From JAJPHF01 sp035293805 (GTDB taxonomy: Bacteria > Chloroflexota > UBA6077 > JAJPHF01): a stretch of DNA of 43,418 bases. Shown piece by piece: positions 13,389 through 21,719 of this stretch (its first letter is position 1; every line of letters begins with the position of its first letter). The notes below the pieces were generated by a model. It was not told the DNA's origin. It did no database searches and saw only the letters and a list, made by a program, of their open reading frames with translations. The DNA lies in NCBI GenBank assembly GCA_035293805.1, contig DATGMD010000003.1, positions 1 to 43,418 on the forward strand. Reading direction: 5' to 3'. Position numbers and translations under genes: made by a program.

Positions 13389-14699
13389 CTACCGCGCGGA
13401 CGCGGCACGCTCGCGGAGGGCCCGCACCCGGTCCCAGATCTGATGGGCGACCGCCAGCTTTGGGAGCAGCGGCAGCGTCTCCTCGCCGCCCCAGCGGTCC
13501 AGCAGCGCCACCTGGTTCGTGTCCGTGCCGAAGCCGCTGCCCTCTTGGGTGACGTCGTTCGCCACGATCAGGTCCAGGCGCTTGCGCTGCAGCTTGGCGC
13601 GAGCATTCGCCAGCAGGTCCTCGCTCTCGGCGGCGAATCCCACCACGGTCAGCCCGTCGGGCGCCGGCCGCGCCGCCACGGCGGCCAGGATGTCCGGCGT
13701 CGGCACGAGGTCGAGCGTCAGGCCGCGCCCGTCCTTCTTGATCTTGGCGCTGCGCCGCTTGGCCACCTGGAAGTCGGCCACCGCGGCGGCCATGACCAGC
13801 GCGTCGGCCTGAGCGATGGCCGCGAGCACCGCGTCGCACATCTCGGCGGCGGTCGCCACGCGCACGACCTGTACGCCGCCGGGTGGCCGCAGCGCCGTTG
13901 GCGCGGTGACGAGCGTCACTGCCGCCCCGCGGTCGCGCGCCGCCTCGGCCACCGCGTAGCCCATCTTGCCCGACGAGCGGTTGGCGATCACCCGCACCGG
14001 ATCGATCGGCTCCTGCGTGCCGCCCGCCGTCACCACCACGCGCCAGCCCGCCAGGTCGCCGCCCCGCGCCAGCACGCCGCGGATAGCGTCCAGGATCGCC
14101 TCAGGCTCCGCCAGCCGCCCCGCTCCCACGGCGCCCGACGCCAGGTGGCCGTAGCCCGGCTCGACGATCAGCGCGCCCCGCTCGCGCAGCGTCGCCAGGT
14201 GGCCCTGCGTCGCCGGGTGGAGCAGCATGTTCGTTTCCATGGCCGGCGCCAGCACCAGCGGCGCGCGCGTGGCCAAGACCGTCGTCGCGAGCAGGTCGTC
14301 GCCCAGCCCCAGCGCCAGCCGCGCGAGCGTGTGGGCCGTGGCCGGGGCGATCACGACCACGTCGGCCTCGTGGCCCAGCGTTACGTGGCCGATCTCCGTC
14401 TCGGCCCGCAGGTGGAACAGGTCCGTGTAGGCGGGCCGGTGCGTGATCGCCTGGAACGACAGCGGCCGCACCAGCTCGGTCGCCTCACGCGTCAGGATCA
14501 CGTCGACCAACGCCTGCGCCTGCGTGAGCGCACTCGCCAGCGCCACAGCCTTATAGGCGGCGATGCTGCCCGTCACCCCCAGGACGACCCGCGCCCCGGC
14601 CAGCGGGGAGCGCTGTAGGGGCGCTGCTTGCTGCGCCCCGCCGGGTTGCCACCCGGCCGGTAGAGAAGATGCGCTCGCCGCGCCCTGCTCCGCGCTCAT
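13389..14699 (-). CDS. coaBC: Bifunctional phosphopantothenoylcysteine synthetase/decarboxylase (Dfp)
   Basis: Adds cysteine to 4'-phosphopantothenate and decarboxylates the product, giving 4'-phosphopantetheine for CoA. 436 aa. CoaC flavoprotein half (about 33-215): VVLGVTGSIAAYKAVAL, IAPATAHTLARLALGLGDDLL, APAMETNM (usual position of PxMNxxM) and YGHLASGAVGAGRLAEP, where many homologues have Cys in LACG and this has Ser. CoaB half (about 225-436): VVVTAGGTQEPIDPVRVIANRSSGKMG, AAAVADFQ, KIKK, VGFAAE and the VANDV motif. The first 32 residues are repeat-derived (see 14618-14656). The ATG overlaps the coaX stop as ATGA. Confidence 0.94.
   Translation of the reverse strand: MSAEQGAASASSLPAGWQPGGAQQAAPLQRSPLAGARVVLGVTGSIAAYKAVALASALTQAQALVDVILTREATELVRPLSFQAITHRPAYTDLFHLRAETEIGHVTLGHEADVVVIAPATAHTLARLALGLGDDLLATTVLATRAPLVLAPAMETNMLLHPATQGHLATLRERGALIVEPGYGHLASGAVGAGRLAEPEAILDAIRGVLARGGDLAGWRVVVTAGGTQEPIDPVRVIANRSSGKMGYAVAEAARDRGAAVTLVTAPTALRPPGGVQVVRVATAAEMCDAVLAAIAQADALVMAAAVADFQVAKRRSAKIKKDGRGLTLDLVPTPDILAAVAARPAPDGLTVVGFAAESEDLLANARAKLQRKRLDLIVANDVTQEGSGFGTDTNQVALLDRWGGEETLPLLPKLAVAHQIWDRVRALRERAASAR
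14618..14656. repeat. Paired hairpin repeats within the 5' end of coaBC
   Basis: Two adjacent inverted repeats: GGGGCGC (14618-14624) with GCGCCCC (14633-14639), and CCGGGT (14641-14646) with ACCCGG (14651-14656). They encode the Gly/Ala/Gln-rich LPAGWQPGGAQQAAPLQ segment ahead of the conserved CoaC domain. This looks like intergenic repeat DNA that became coding when the reading frame extended towards coaX. Confidence 0.6.
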
Positions 14700-15586
14700 C
14701 GCGCGCCCCCGGCCTGGGCGCCCGAGGCGCCATCGACGGCCGCCTGCTCCGCGCCGCGCCCCTGCCCCCTGGCCCCCAGCTCCCGGCCCCTGATCCCCGT
14801 CTCCTGGCCCCCGCCCTCCTGGTTCAGCTCGTACACCAGCCGTAGCCCTTGCAGCGTCAGGTCGGGCGCGAGCACGTCGATGGCGGGCGTCTCCGCGGCG
14901 ATCAGCGGCGCCAGGCCGCCGGTGGCGACGACGAGCGGGCGCGGCCCGCCCAGCTCGGCGGCGATGCGCGCCACCAGTCCCTCGACCAGCGCGACGTAGC
15001 CGTACACCAGCCCGGCCTGCATGCAGCCGACGGTGTTCTTGCCGATCGCCTGGCCGGGGGCGCGCAGCTCGATCGTGCGCAGCCGCGCGGCGCGGCTCGC
15101 CAGCCCCTCCAGCCCCGTCTGGATCCCCGGCGCGAACGCCCCGCCCAGGAACTCGCCGGCGGCCGACACCACGTCGAAGTTCGTGGCCGTGCCGAAGTCC
15201 ACCACGATCGCGGGCACGCGGTAGAGCCGCTTGACGGCTAGCGCGTTGGCGATACGGTCGGCGCCCACCTCCTCCGGCGCCTCGACGCACAGCGGCACGT
15301 CGGTGCGCACGCCCGCGCCCACCACCAGCGGCTCCACGCCGAGGTAGCGCCGGGCCAGCTCGCGAAAGGTGTTCGTGAGCGGTGGCACTACGCTGGAGAG
15401 CACCACGCCCGAGATGGCGCTGCGCGCGATGGCGGCGTCGGCCAGCGCCCAGCCGAGCAGCGCGGCGTACTCGTCGGCCATGCGGGCGTTGTCGGTCGCC
15501 CAGCGCCAGTCGGCCACCAGGCGGCCGTCGGACGCGAACACGCCGGGCACGATGTTCGTGTTGCCGACGTCGACCGCGAGCAGCAT
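14696..15586 (-). CDS. coaX: Type III pantothenate kinase
   Basis: Phosphorylates pantothenate with ATP, the first step of CoA synthesis, feeding CoaBC encoded directly downstream. 296 aa from ATG 15586. ASKHA-fold motifs: LLAVDVGNTNIVPGVF (phosphate 1), VVPPLTNTF, EVGADRIANALA, VVDFGTATNFDVV (phosphate 2, catalytic Asp region), GGAFAPGIQTGL, GKNTVGCMQAGLVYGY and VVATGGLAPLIA. The family usually ends soon after the last motif. Here about 40 extra residues (GGGQETGIRGRELGARGQG...) come from a C-rich minisatellite, giving a nonconserved Gly/Arg/Gln tail. The stop overlaps the coaBC start. Confidence 0.95.
   Translation of the reverse strand: MLLAVDVGNTNIVPGVFASDGRLVADWRWATDNARMADEYAALLGWALADAAIARSAISGVVLSSVVPPLTNTFRELARRYLGVEPLVVGAGVRTDVPLCVEAPEEVGADRIANALAVKRLYRVPAIVVDFGTATNFDVVSAAGEFLGGAFAPGIQTGLEGLASRAARLRTIELRAPGQAIGKNTVGCMQAGLVYGYVALVEGLVARIAAELGGPRPLVVATGGLAPLIAAETPAIDVLAPDLTLQGLRLVYELNQEGGGQETGIRGRELGARGQGRGAEQAAVDGASGAQAGGAR
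14757..14821. repeat. C-rich minisatellite in the 3' end of coaX
   Basis: Degenerate repeats of a CCCCTGGCCCCC / CTCCCGGCCCCTG type on the plus strand, coding for the Gly/Arg-rich tail of CoaX. Units vary too much to give a firm copy number by eye. Confidence 0.55.
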
Positions 15587-15606
15587 CGGGGCTCCTCAGG
15601 CGAGGA

Positions 15607-16785
15607 TCAGGTGGCGGCCAGCGCCGCGGCGCGCTCGCCGGGCACGGTGGCATCCAGGCGGCAGGCGATAGTGCCGCCGGCGAACACCACGTCGCCGGCG
15701 TAGAAGACGATCGTCTGGCCGGGCGTCACCGCGCGCTGCGGGGCAAGGAAGCGCACGGCCAGGCGGCCGCCGGCAGCAGGCGCCAGCTCGACCGGCGCGT
15801 CCTCCGCCTTGTAGCGGATGCGCGCCTGCGCCGCCAGCGGCCCGTCGAGGCCCGCCAGCGCAACGTAGTTCACGTCCTCGACCAGGCAGCCGGTCGCGAG
15901 CAGCGCCTCGCGCGGGCCGACCACCACGCGGTTCGCCTCGGGCAGCAAGTCGACGACGTAGAGCGGCTGGCCCGCGGCCAGCCCGAGCCCCTTGCGCTGG
16001 CCGATCGTGTAGTAGGCGATGCCCTGGTGTGTGCCCAGGACGCGGCCATCCAGGTCCACGATCGGGCCGCGCCGCCGCGTCGCGGGCGCTGCCGCGGCCA
16101 GGTAGTCGCGGTAGTTGCCCGTGGGCACGAAGCAGATCTCCTGGCTCTCCGCCTTGTCAGCCGTCGCCAGCCCCAGCCGCGCCGCCTGCGCCCGCACCGC
16201 CGGCTTCGTCAGCTCGCCGAGCGGGAACAGCGTGCGGGCCAGCCGCTCCTGGCTCATGACGTAGAGCACGTACGACTGGTCCTTCGTCCGGTCCAGCGCG
16301 CGCAGCAGCCGCCAGCGCCCGCTCGCCGCGTCGTGGTCGATGCGCGCGTAGTGGCCGGTCGCCACGTAGTCGGCGTCCACCGCGACGGCCCGCGCGAGCA
16401 GCGCGTCGAACTTCACGAACTGGTTGCAGCGCACGCAAGGGTTGGGCGTCCGGCCGCGCGCGTACTCGGCGGCGAAGTTCGCCATCACCTGCCGCTCGAA
16501 CACGTCCTTGAAGTTCAGCACGTAGTAGGGAATGCCCAGCTGGTCGGCCACGCGGCGGGCGTCCTCGACCGCGCTGAGCGAGCAGCAGGCATCCTCCCGC
16601 TCGGCGAGCGCCTGCATGGCGTCGCGCTCGGGCCAGACGTTCAGCGTCACGCCGATCACGTCGTAGCCTGCCTCGCACAGCAGCGCCGCGGCCACCGAGC
16701 TGTCTACGCCACCGCTCATCCCCACCAGGACCCGCTTGCCCACCGTCGCCTCGCTCCTCGTCGCCCGGCCTCGCGCCCGAGCCAT
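15607..16785 (-). CDS. mnmA: tRNA-specific 2-thiouridylase
   Basis: Catalyses s2U34 formation in tRNA for Lys, Glu and Gln, using sulfur relayed from a cysteine desulfurase. 392 aa from ATG 16785. The GTG at 16743 (VGKRVLVG) begins closer to the family's usual N-terminus and has AGGAG about 12 bases upstream, so either start is possible. Motifs: PP-loop VLVGMSGGVDSSVAAALL, catalytic Cys in TPNPCVRCNQFVKF, TGHYARI, DQSYVLY, and the second catalytic Cys in ESQEICFVP. The beta-barrel tail includes YYTIGQRKGLGL. First gene of the operon; coaX starts 20 bases after its stop. Confidence 0.95.
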   Translation of the reverse strand: MARARGRATRSEATVGKRVLVGMSGGVDSSVAAALLCEAGYDVIGVTLNVWPERDAMQALAEREDACCSLSAVEDARRVADQLGIPYYVLNFKDVFERQVMANFAAEYARGRTPNPCVRCNQFVKFDALLARAVAVDADYVATGHYARIDHDAASGRWRLLRALDRTKDQSYVLYVMSQERLARTLFPLGELTKPAVRAQAARLGLATADKAESQEICFVPTGNYRDYLAAAAPATRRRGPIVDLDGRVLGTHQGIAYYTIGQRKGLGLAAGQPLYVVDLLPEANRVVVGPREALLATGCLVEDVNYVALAGLDGPLAAQARIRYKAEDAPVELAPAAGGRLAVRFLAPQRAVTPGQTIVFYAGDVVFAGGTIACRLDATVPGERAAALAAT

Positions 16786-16827
16786 GCCGACCGACTGACG
16801 CGCATCCCGCGCCAGCCTGCCAATCAG

Positions 16828-16833
16828 ATTGTA
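16828..16833 (-). promoter_or_regulatory. Candidate -10 box (TACAAT) for the mnmA-folK operon
   Basis: TACAAT on the minus strand about 43 bases before the ATG of mnmA. No clear -35 hexamer. It is the only AT-rich motif in the gap and suits the first gene of the operon. Confidence 0.4.
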
Positions 16834-16879
16834 GCTGTCGCGCGCCCAGACGCACCACGCGCGCCCCGCGCCGCCGTGC

Positions 16880-16885
16880 GATAAT
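16880..16885 (+). promoter_or_regulatory. Candidate -10 box (GATAAT) for the Uma2 gene
   Basis: GATAAT followed by GGG, about 56 bases before the ATG at 16941, divergent to the mnmA promoter. No -35 hexamer visible. Confidence 0.3.
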
Positions 16886-16940
16886 GGGCCAGCGTGCGCG
16901 CCGTGGACATCGCGCGCGCCCCGGGGCGAGGAGCACGAGC

Positions 16941-17528
16941 ATGGCGGAGCCGAGCGTCAAGCGCTGGACGGTCGCGGACCTGGACGCGCTGCCCGACGAC
17001 CCGGCGGGCTGGCGCATCCGCTACGAGATCATCGACGGGGAGCTGTTCGTGTCGCGAGCGCCGGGCGACGAGCACCAGTACGCCTGCACACGTTTCATCC
17101 TGAATCTGGGCATATGGAATGATCGGACCGGCTTGGGCGAGGTGCTGGTCGGGCCGGGGGTGATCTTTAGTATCAACGATGCGGTCGAGCCGGACGTCGT
17201 GTGGATCAGCCACGAGCGCCTGGCGCGCTTCGAGCAGGCGGACCGCCACCTGCACGGCGCGCCCGAGCTAGTGATCGAGGTGCTGTCGCCCGGCGCCGCG
17301 AACCTGCGCCGCGACCTCGACCGCAAGCTGCGGCTGTACTCCGAGCAGGGCGTGCTCGAGTACTGGGCGGCCGATCCGCGGGCGCAAACCGTCCGCGTCT
17401 ATCGGCCCGGGCCGGACGGCGCGCTGGCGCTCGTCGCCACGCTGGGGCGCGAGGACACGCTCACGTCGCCGCTCCTGGCCGGGTTCGCGGCCCCGGTCGC
17501 GGGGCTCTTCCGGGCGGCGCGCGCGTAG
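16941..17528 (+). CDS. Uma2-family PD-(D/E)xK nuclease-like protein
   Basis: 195 aa from ATG 16941 (GAGGAG upstream). Uma2 (DUF820) proteins have a restriction-endonuclease-like fold; they are very common in Cyanobacteria and Chloroflexi and of unproven function. Seen: YEIIDGELFVSRAPG near the start, VEPDVVWIS (metal-binding Asp), LVIEVLSPGAA (catalytic Glu), then DLDRKLRLYSEQGVLEYWAADP, which holds the Lys. The family core is complete and length is typical. It stands alone, divergent from mnmA, with 118 bases before the next gene. Confidence 0.9.
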   Translation: MAEPSVKRWTVADLDALPDDPAGWRIRYEIIDGELFVSRAPGDEHQYACTRFILNLGIWNDRTGLGEVLVGPGVIFSINDAVEPDVVWISHERLARFEQADRHLHGAPELVIEVLSPGAANLRRDLDRKLRLYSEQGVLEYWAADPRAQTVRVYRPGPDGALALVATLGREDTLTSPLLAGFAAPVAGLFRAARA

Positions 17529-17646
17529 TCGCTCCGCGCCGCCCACGCGCACGGCAGCGCCCAGTGCGCGGCCGCCACCGCGAATAGCCCACTCCGCGCC
17601 GCGGCCCGCCGGACGGGCCGCGCGCCCACGATAGCGAGGTGCGCTG

Positions 17647-18759
17647 ATGCGACTGAACCTAGCCCGAGGCGTCCTGGCGGCCGTCGGCCTCGGCGCGCTG
17701 CTGGGCGCCTGCGCGCCAAGCGCCGCGCCCGCGCCGTCCCCCGCTGCCCCCGCCAAGCCCGCCGGCGCCACCGCAGCGCCGGCGGCGCAAGCACCTGCCA
17801 CGGCGCCGTCCGGGGCCGCCGCCCCCACCGCCCCTCCCGCGCCCGTGAACCTCGACATGGCCATCATCTCGGGCGCCGGGTACTACATCGGCGGCTACCT
17901 GGCGAGCGACCGCGGGTTCCTGGAGCAGGAGGGCATCAAGGGCGAGTGGGTGGTCGGCGGCACGCCCGAGTCGATCCGCGCCGTGGTCAGCGGCTCGGTG
18001 CCGATCGGGCTGCTGGGCAGCGACGGCTGCATCGTCGCCGTGACGAAGGGCGGCCAGCTGCGCGAGGTGGCCGCCAGTCTCATCAAGCCGACCTACGACA
18101 TCATCGGCGAGAAGGGGATGAGCAGCCTGGCCGATCTCAAGGGCAGGGACGTCGGCGTGTCGTCGGTCGCCTCGGGCACGGCCGTGCTGGCGCGCGCCTT
18201 CTTCCGCGCCAAGGGCTTGCAACCGGGCGACTACGACCTGGTCGTGGCGGGCGGCAACACCGAGCGCGTCGCGGCGCTGCAGTCCGGCAAGGTGGGCGCG
18301 GCCCTGCTCTCCGACCCCGGCAACTTCATCATGCTCGATCAGGGCTACGCGCACCTCGGCAACATCATGGACGTGATCCCCGATTACGACTTCTCGGCGT
18401 GGTGGGCCAACGCGCCGTGGGCGCAGCAGAACCCGGACGTGGCGGTGCGCTTCCTGAAGGCGCAGCTCCGCGCGCTGCGCTGGCTGTACGATCCGGCGAA
18501 CCACGACGGCGTCACGGCCGTCCTCCAGGAGCGGCTGAAGGTGACACCCGCCATCGCCGACAAGATCTACACCTACTACACCCACGACGTGCCCGACGCC
18601 CTGGCGCGCGACCTGAACTTCAACGAGCAGGCCACCACCAAGACCATCGAGACGATCGGCGAGCTAGGCGACATCCCCGCCCCGCTCCCGCAGGCCACGT
18701 CGTTCTACGAGCGGTCGTACCTGGCGCAAGCCCAGCAGGCAGTCGGCCCGGCGCGGTAA
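17647..18759 (+). CDS. ABC transporter substrate-binding lipoprotein (NMT1-like), orphan
   Basis: 370-aa lipoprotein: ATG 17647 with GCGAGGTGCG upstream, short basic start (MRLNLARG), hydrophobic core and lipobox LLGAC with Cys22. An Ala/Pro linker follows to about residue 65. The binding domain starts at VNLDMAIISGAGYYIGGYLASDRGFLEQEG and continues with SIRAVVSGSVPIGLLG, DLKGRDVGVSSVASGTA and VVAGGNTERVAALQSGKVGAALLSDP, all NMT1/SsuA-like. The ligand is unknown. No permease or ATPase gene is nearby; this is one of five such orphans in the window. Confidence 0.88.
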   Translation: MRLNLARGVLAAVGLGALLGACAPSAAPAPSPAAPAKPAGATAAPAAQAPATAPSGAAAPTAPPAPVNLDMAIISGAGYYIGGYLASDRGFLEQEGIKGEWVVGGTPESIRAVVSGSVPIGLLGSDGCIVAVTKGGQLREVAASLIKPTYDIIGEKGMSSLADLKGRDVGVSSVASGTAVLARAFFRAKGLQPGDYDLVVAGGNTERVAALQSGKVGAALLSDPGNFIMLDQGYAHLGNIMDVIPDYDFSAWWANAPWAQQNPDVAVRFLKAQLRALRWLYDPANHDGVTAVLQERLKVTPAIADKIYTYYTHDVPDALARDLNFNEQATTKTIETIGELGDIPAPLPQATSFYERSYLAQAQQAVGPAR

Positions 18760-18929
18760 TCGCGTTGCGCGGCGTCCAGCATTGGGCGGCGCCGGCCCAG
18801 GGGCAGCCACGAGTGGCACAGGGTCGTACCGCCGCTGGCGCCCGGAGACGGTCCCGTGTCCGGGGCCAGCCGGGCACGGCCGGCCTGTGCGTGTCGAGCC
18901 GGCGTCCCGCCCCTGACAATCACCGGCGG

Positions 18930-20396
18930 CTAGTGTGGGGGCGGCCGGTGGTCGGGAGGTGGGGCAGCAGGGTCGATCGGCGGCAGGCTGAGCGGCGGCA
19001 GCGGCGGCGACTGGGGCGCGGGCGGCCGCTGCGGCGCGCCCGGAATGTCCACCCGCTCCAGGCGCGGGCCGGCGACGTCCTTGCGCCTCGCCACCACCCG
19101 ATAGCCGAACGTCAGGCTGCTCGTGCCGCCCTGGACCTCCCGCACCTCGAAGCTGACAGGCGTTCGGTTCGTCACGTAGAGCCCCTTGCAGTCGCCCTCG
19201 GGGACCGGGAACACCTGGTAGTCGTCGCCGCGTACTAGCGCCGCGAAGTCCCGGTCGAGGCGCACCGTCGCCTGGCCGTTCACCAGCCGGTCGCGCCCGA
19301 AGTCCTCGAACCACGATTCGGGCGACTCCACGCAGTAGAGCCGGCGGTAGGAGCCGTCCGGGTGGGGCACCGCCGCCGACTTCGGGCCGCCGAGCACGGT
19401 GAAGGCGCCGTTGACCTGCACCGGGCCGTCGAAGCGGGCGGCAAAGGCCGAATTCGGGCCGGTCGCGTAGAGACCGGTGCTCGTGCCCGACGAGAAATAG
19501 CCGCCAATGCTGCTGTTGCTCGTGCCCAGCACGCCCACGTTGCCGTTGGAAGTCCCGTACACGCCGGTGCCGTTGTTCGAGGTGCCGATCGCTGCGTAGT
19601 TATTGGGCGAGGTGGCGTAGAGGCCGTACTGGTTGAGGGAGTTGGCGTAGACACCGACGCTCCCGTTCGACGTGCCGAGCACCCCCACGTTGCCGTTCGA
19701 GCTACCCTGCACGCCGACGCCGTTGTTCGAGCTGCCCACCACGCCGGGGCCGCCGGTGGAGCTGCCGGCCACGCCCGCCTGGGTGGAGGCGTTGCCCAGC
19801 GACATTCCCTGCACGCCAACGTTGTCGAACGATCGCCCCTGCACGCCGATGCCGGCGTTGCTCTCGCCCCGCACGCCGATGCTGCCGCTATTGTCCGGTG
19901 GCAACGTGGCGGCGTTGGTCTGGCCCCACACCCCGTATCCTAGAGACACGCCCGCCACGCCGGTCCCCGAGGAGTTGTCGACCTCTCCGTAGACGCCCGT
20001 GCCGCCGAATGCGTTGGTAGAGTAGCCACGGACCCCGACGTTGGCCGCGCTCTGTCCGTACACCCCCGCGTCCGTGCTCGATACGCCGTAGACGCCGTAG
20101 CCGGGATACCCGCCGCTGGCCCCGCCGTGGGCCTCGACGCCCGCCCCGTAGTTGTTGGTCACGTAGAGCGCTGCGGCGGGCGCGTTCGCGTTGCTGCGCG
20201 TGAGCTGGGTCGTCGCCGTCGCCGTGTTGTTCTGCCCGACGACCAGCGGGCTGCCATCGGTCGCCCGCGCCACCCGCTCGGATGCTCTCGCCAGCGCCCC
20301 CGCGACGACGGCCGCGACGCCCGCGAGCACGCCGCGCCGCGCCATGCGCCCCCGCGCCGTCCCGCTCGCTCCCTGGCCCTGTGCTGGCTCCCCCAC
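18930..20396 (-). CDS. Secreted G-V-x-G repeat surface protein with Tat-like signal
   Basis: 488 aa from GTG 20396, supported by AAGGAGGGG upstream. A Tat-like signal (RMARRGVLAGVAAVVAGALA, about 17-36) is followed by a mature part. Residues about 75-320 consist of some sixteen degenerate repeats of roughly 11 residues around G-V-x-G or G-V-x-A (GVYGVSS, GVQGSSNG, GVLGTSN), rich in Ser/Asn/Gly and likely a beta-solenoid or stalk. A distinct C-terminal domain (about 345-450) contains SYRRLYCVESPESWFEDFG, VNGQATVRLDRDFAALV and LTFGYRVVARRKD, and a proline-rich tail ends the protein. Such chains resemble fibre or tail-spike shafts. Function is unknown; attachment or a cell-surface layer is a guess. 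Confidence 0.85.
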   Translation of the reverse strand: MGEPAQGQGASGTARGRMARRGVLAGVAAVVAGALARASERVARATDGSPLVVGQNNTATATTQLTRSNANAPAAALYVTNNYGAGVEAHGGASGGYPGYGVYGVSSTDAGVYGQSAANVGVRGYSTNAFGGTGVYGEVDNSSGTGVAGVSLGYGVWGQTNAATLPPDNSGSIGVRGESNAGIGVQGRSFDNVGVQGMSLGNASTQAGVAGSSTGGPGVVGSSNNGVGVQGSSNGNVGVLGTSNGSVGVYANSLNQYGLYATSPNNYAAIGTSNNGTGVYGTSNGNVGVLGTSNSSIGGYFSSGTSTGLYATGPNSAFAARFDGPVQVNGAFTVLGGPKSAAVPHPDGSYRRLYCVESPESWFEDFGRDRLVNGQATVRLDRDFAALVRGDDYQVFPVPEGDCKGLYVTNRTPVSFEVREVQGGTSSLTFGYRVVARRKDVAGPRLERVDIPGAPQRPPAPQSPPLPPLSLPPIDPAAPPPDHRPPPH

Positions 20397-20505
20397 GTTC
20401 TGCCCCTCCTTCCTGCTCGGCGGCCGCGCGCGCCCCGCCGGGCACGAGCGGCCGGCCGCGGCCGCCCCTATGCTTCCCAGGGCCGGCGCCCGAGCGTGGT
20501 CCTGT

Positions 20506-20511
20506 TATACT
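20506..20511 (+). promoter_or_regulatory. Candidate -10 box (TATACT) for the alcohol dehydrogenase
   Basis: TATACT in otherwise GC-rich spacer, about 120 bases before the ATG at 20631. No -35 hexamer visible. Confidence 0.3.
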
Positions 20512-20630
20512 CAGCCGACGCGGGCGGGCGCCGCGTCGGCGCGGCGTCGCACGGGCGCCATCGTGCGAGCGCCGCGAGCGGGCGGTCCGTGAGCGCGCGG
20601 CGCGCGCCGGGCAGCGGATGGGAGGCGAGC

Positions 20631-21719
20631 ATGGCGAGTAGTACCGTTCCGGCGATGGTCCTCGAAGCCCCGGAGCGCCTGCGCTTGCAGGAGTTCGCGC
20701 GGCCCCGCATCGGGCCCGACGAGGCGCTGCTGGAGGTCGAGCTAGCGGGCATCTGCGGCACCGACGTGAAGACGTTCCACGGCCGCCTCCCCTATCCCAC
20801 GCCGCTCATCATGGGCCACGAGATTCTCGGGCACGTCGCGGAGATCGGCGAGCGCGCGGCCGAGCGCTGGGGCGTGCGCGTGGGCGACCGCGTGGGCGTC
20901 GAGGGCAGCGTCCCCTGCTGGGCCTGCCTGCGCTGCCAGACGGGCCGCTACCGCTTCTGCCAGCGCAAGCAGGGCTACGGGACGACCACGCCGGCCACCG
21001 AGCCGCCCTATCTCTGGGGCGCCTACGGGCGGCTGATGTACCTGGCGCCAGGCTCGATCGTCCACCGCATCGGCGCCCACGTGCCGCCGGGCGCGGCCGT
21101 CGTCGCCAGCATCATCGCCAACGGCATCCAGTGGGCGCGCAACCAGGGCGGCGTGCGCTTCGGCGACGTCGTGGTGGTGCAGGGCGTGGGGCCGCAGGGG
21201 CTAGCGGCGGTTGTCGTGGCGCGCGAGTGCGGCGCCCGGCTCGTGGTCGCCACGGGCATCGGCCGCGACCGCGAGCGGTTGGAGCTAGCCCGCCTGTTCG
21301 GCGCCGACCATGCGGTGGACGTGGACGCGCAGGACCCCGTGGCGCTCGTGCGCGAGCTGACGAGCGGCGACGGCGCCGACGTGGTGGTGGACGTGTCGGG
21401 CAGCCCGCGCGCGCTCGCCACCTCGCTGGAGATGGCCCGCGAGCAGGGCACGGTCGTCTGCGCGGGCCTGACGGGCAAGGAGACGGTCACGCCGCTCCTG
21501 TTCGATCAGGTGATCTGGAAAGAGCTGCGCCTGCAAGGCGTGTTCACGAAGGGGGCTGACGCCATCGCCGAGGGCATCCGTCTGGCCGAATCCGGCAAGT
21601 ACCCGCTAGAGCGGATGCTAACGCATACCTTCCCGCTCGACCAGGCCGAGCAGGCCATCCGCGCCCTCGCCGGCGAGATCCCGGGGCTGTACCCCGTGAA
21701 GGCCGCTATCGCCCCGTAG
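20631..21719 (+). CDS. Zinc-dependent alcohol dehydrogenase (medium-chain MDR family)
   Basis: 362-aa NAD(P)-dependent dehydrogenase of the sorbitol/threonine dehydrogenase type. ATG 20631 with GGGAGG upstream. Catalytic zinc ligands: Cys in ELAGICGTDVKTFHG, and His/Glu in IMGHEILGHV. The structural zinc lobe is complete (CWACLRCQTGRYRFC, pattern C-x2-C-x2-C-x7-C). The Rossmann fold has a VVQGVGPQGLAAVVVARECGA nucleotide-binding turn, followed by GADHAVD and the DVVVDVSGS segment. Substrate cannot be inferred. It stands alone between the surface-protein gene and a repeat-rich gap. Confidence 0.92.
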   Translation: MASSTVPAMVLEAPERLRLQEFARPRIGPDEALLEVELAGICGTDVKTFHGRLPYPTPLIMGHEILGHVAEIGERAAERWGVRVGDRVGVEGSVPCWACLRCQTGRYRFCQRKQGYGTTTPATEPPYLWGAYGRLMYLAPGSIVHRIGAHVPPGAAVVASIIANGIQWARNQGGVRFGDVVVVQGVGPQGLAAVVVARECGARLVVATGIGRDRERLELARLFGADHAVDVDAQDPVALVRELTSGDGADVVVDVSGSPRALATSLEMAREQGTVVCAGLTGKETVTPLLFDQVIWKELRLQGVFTKGADAIAEGIRLAESGKYPLERMLTHTFPLDQAEQAIRALAGEIPGLYPVKAAIAP

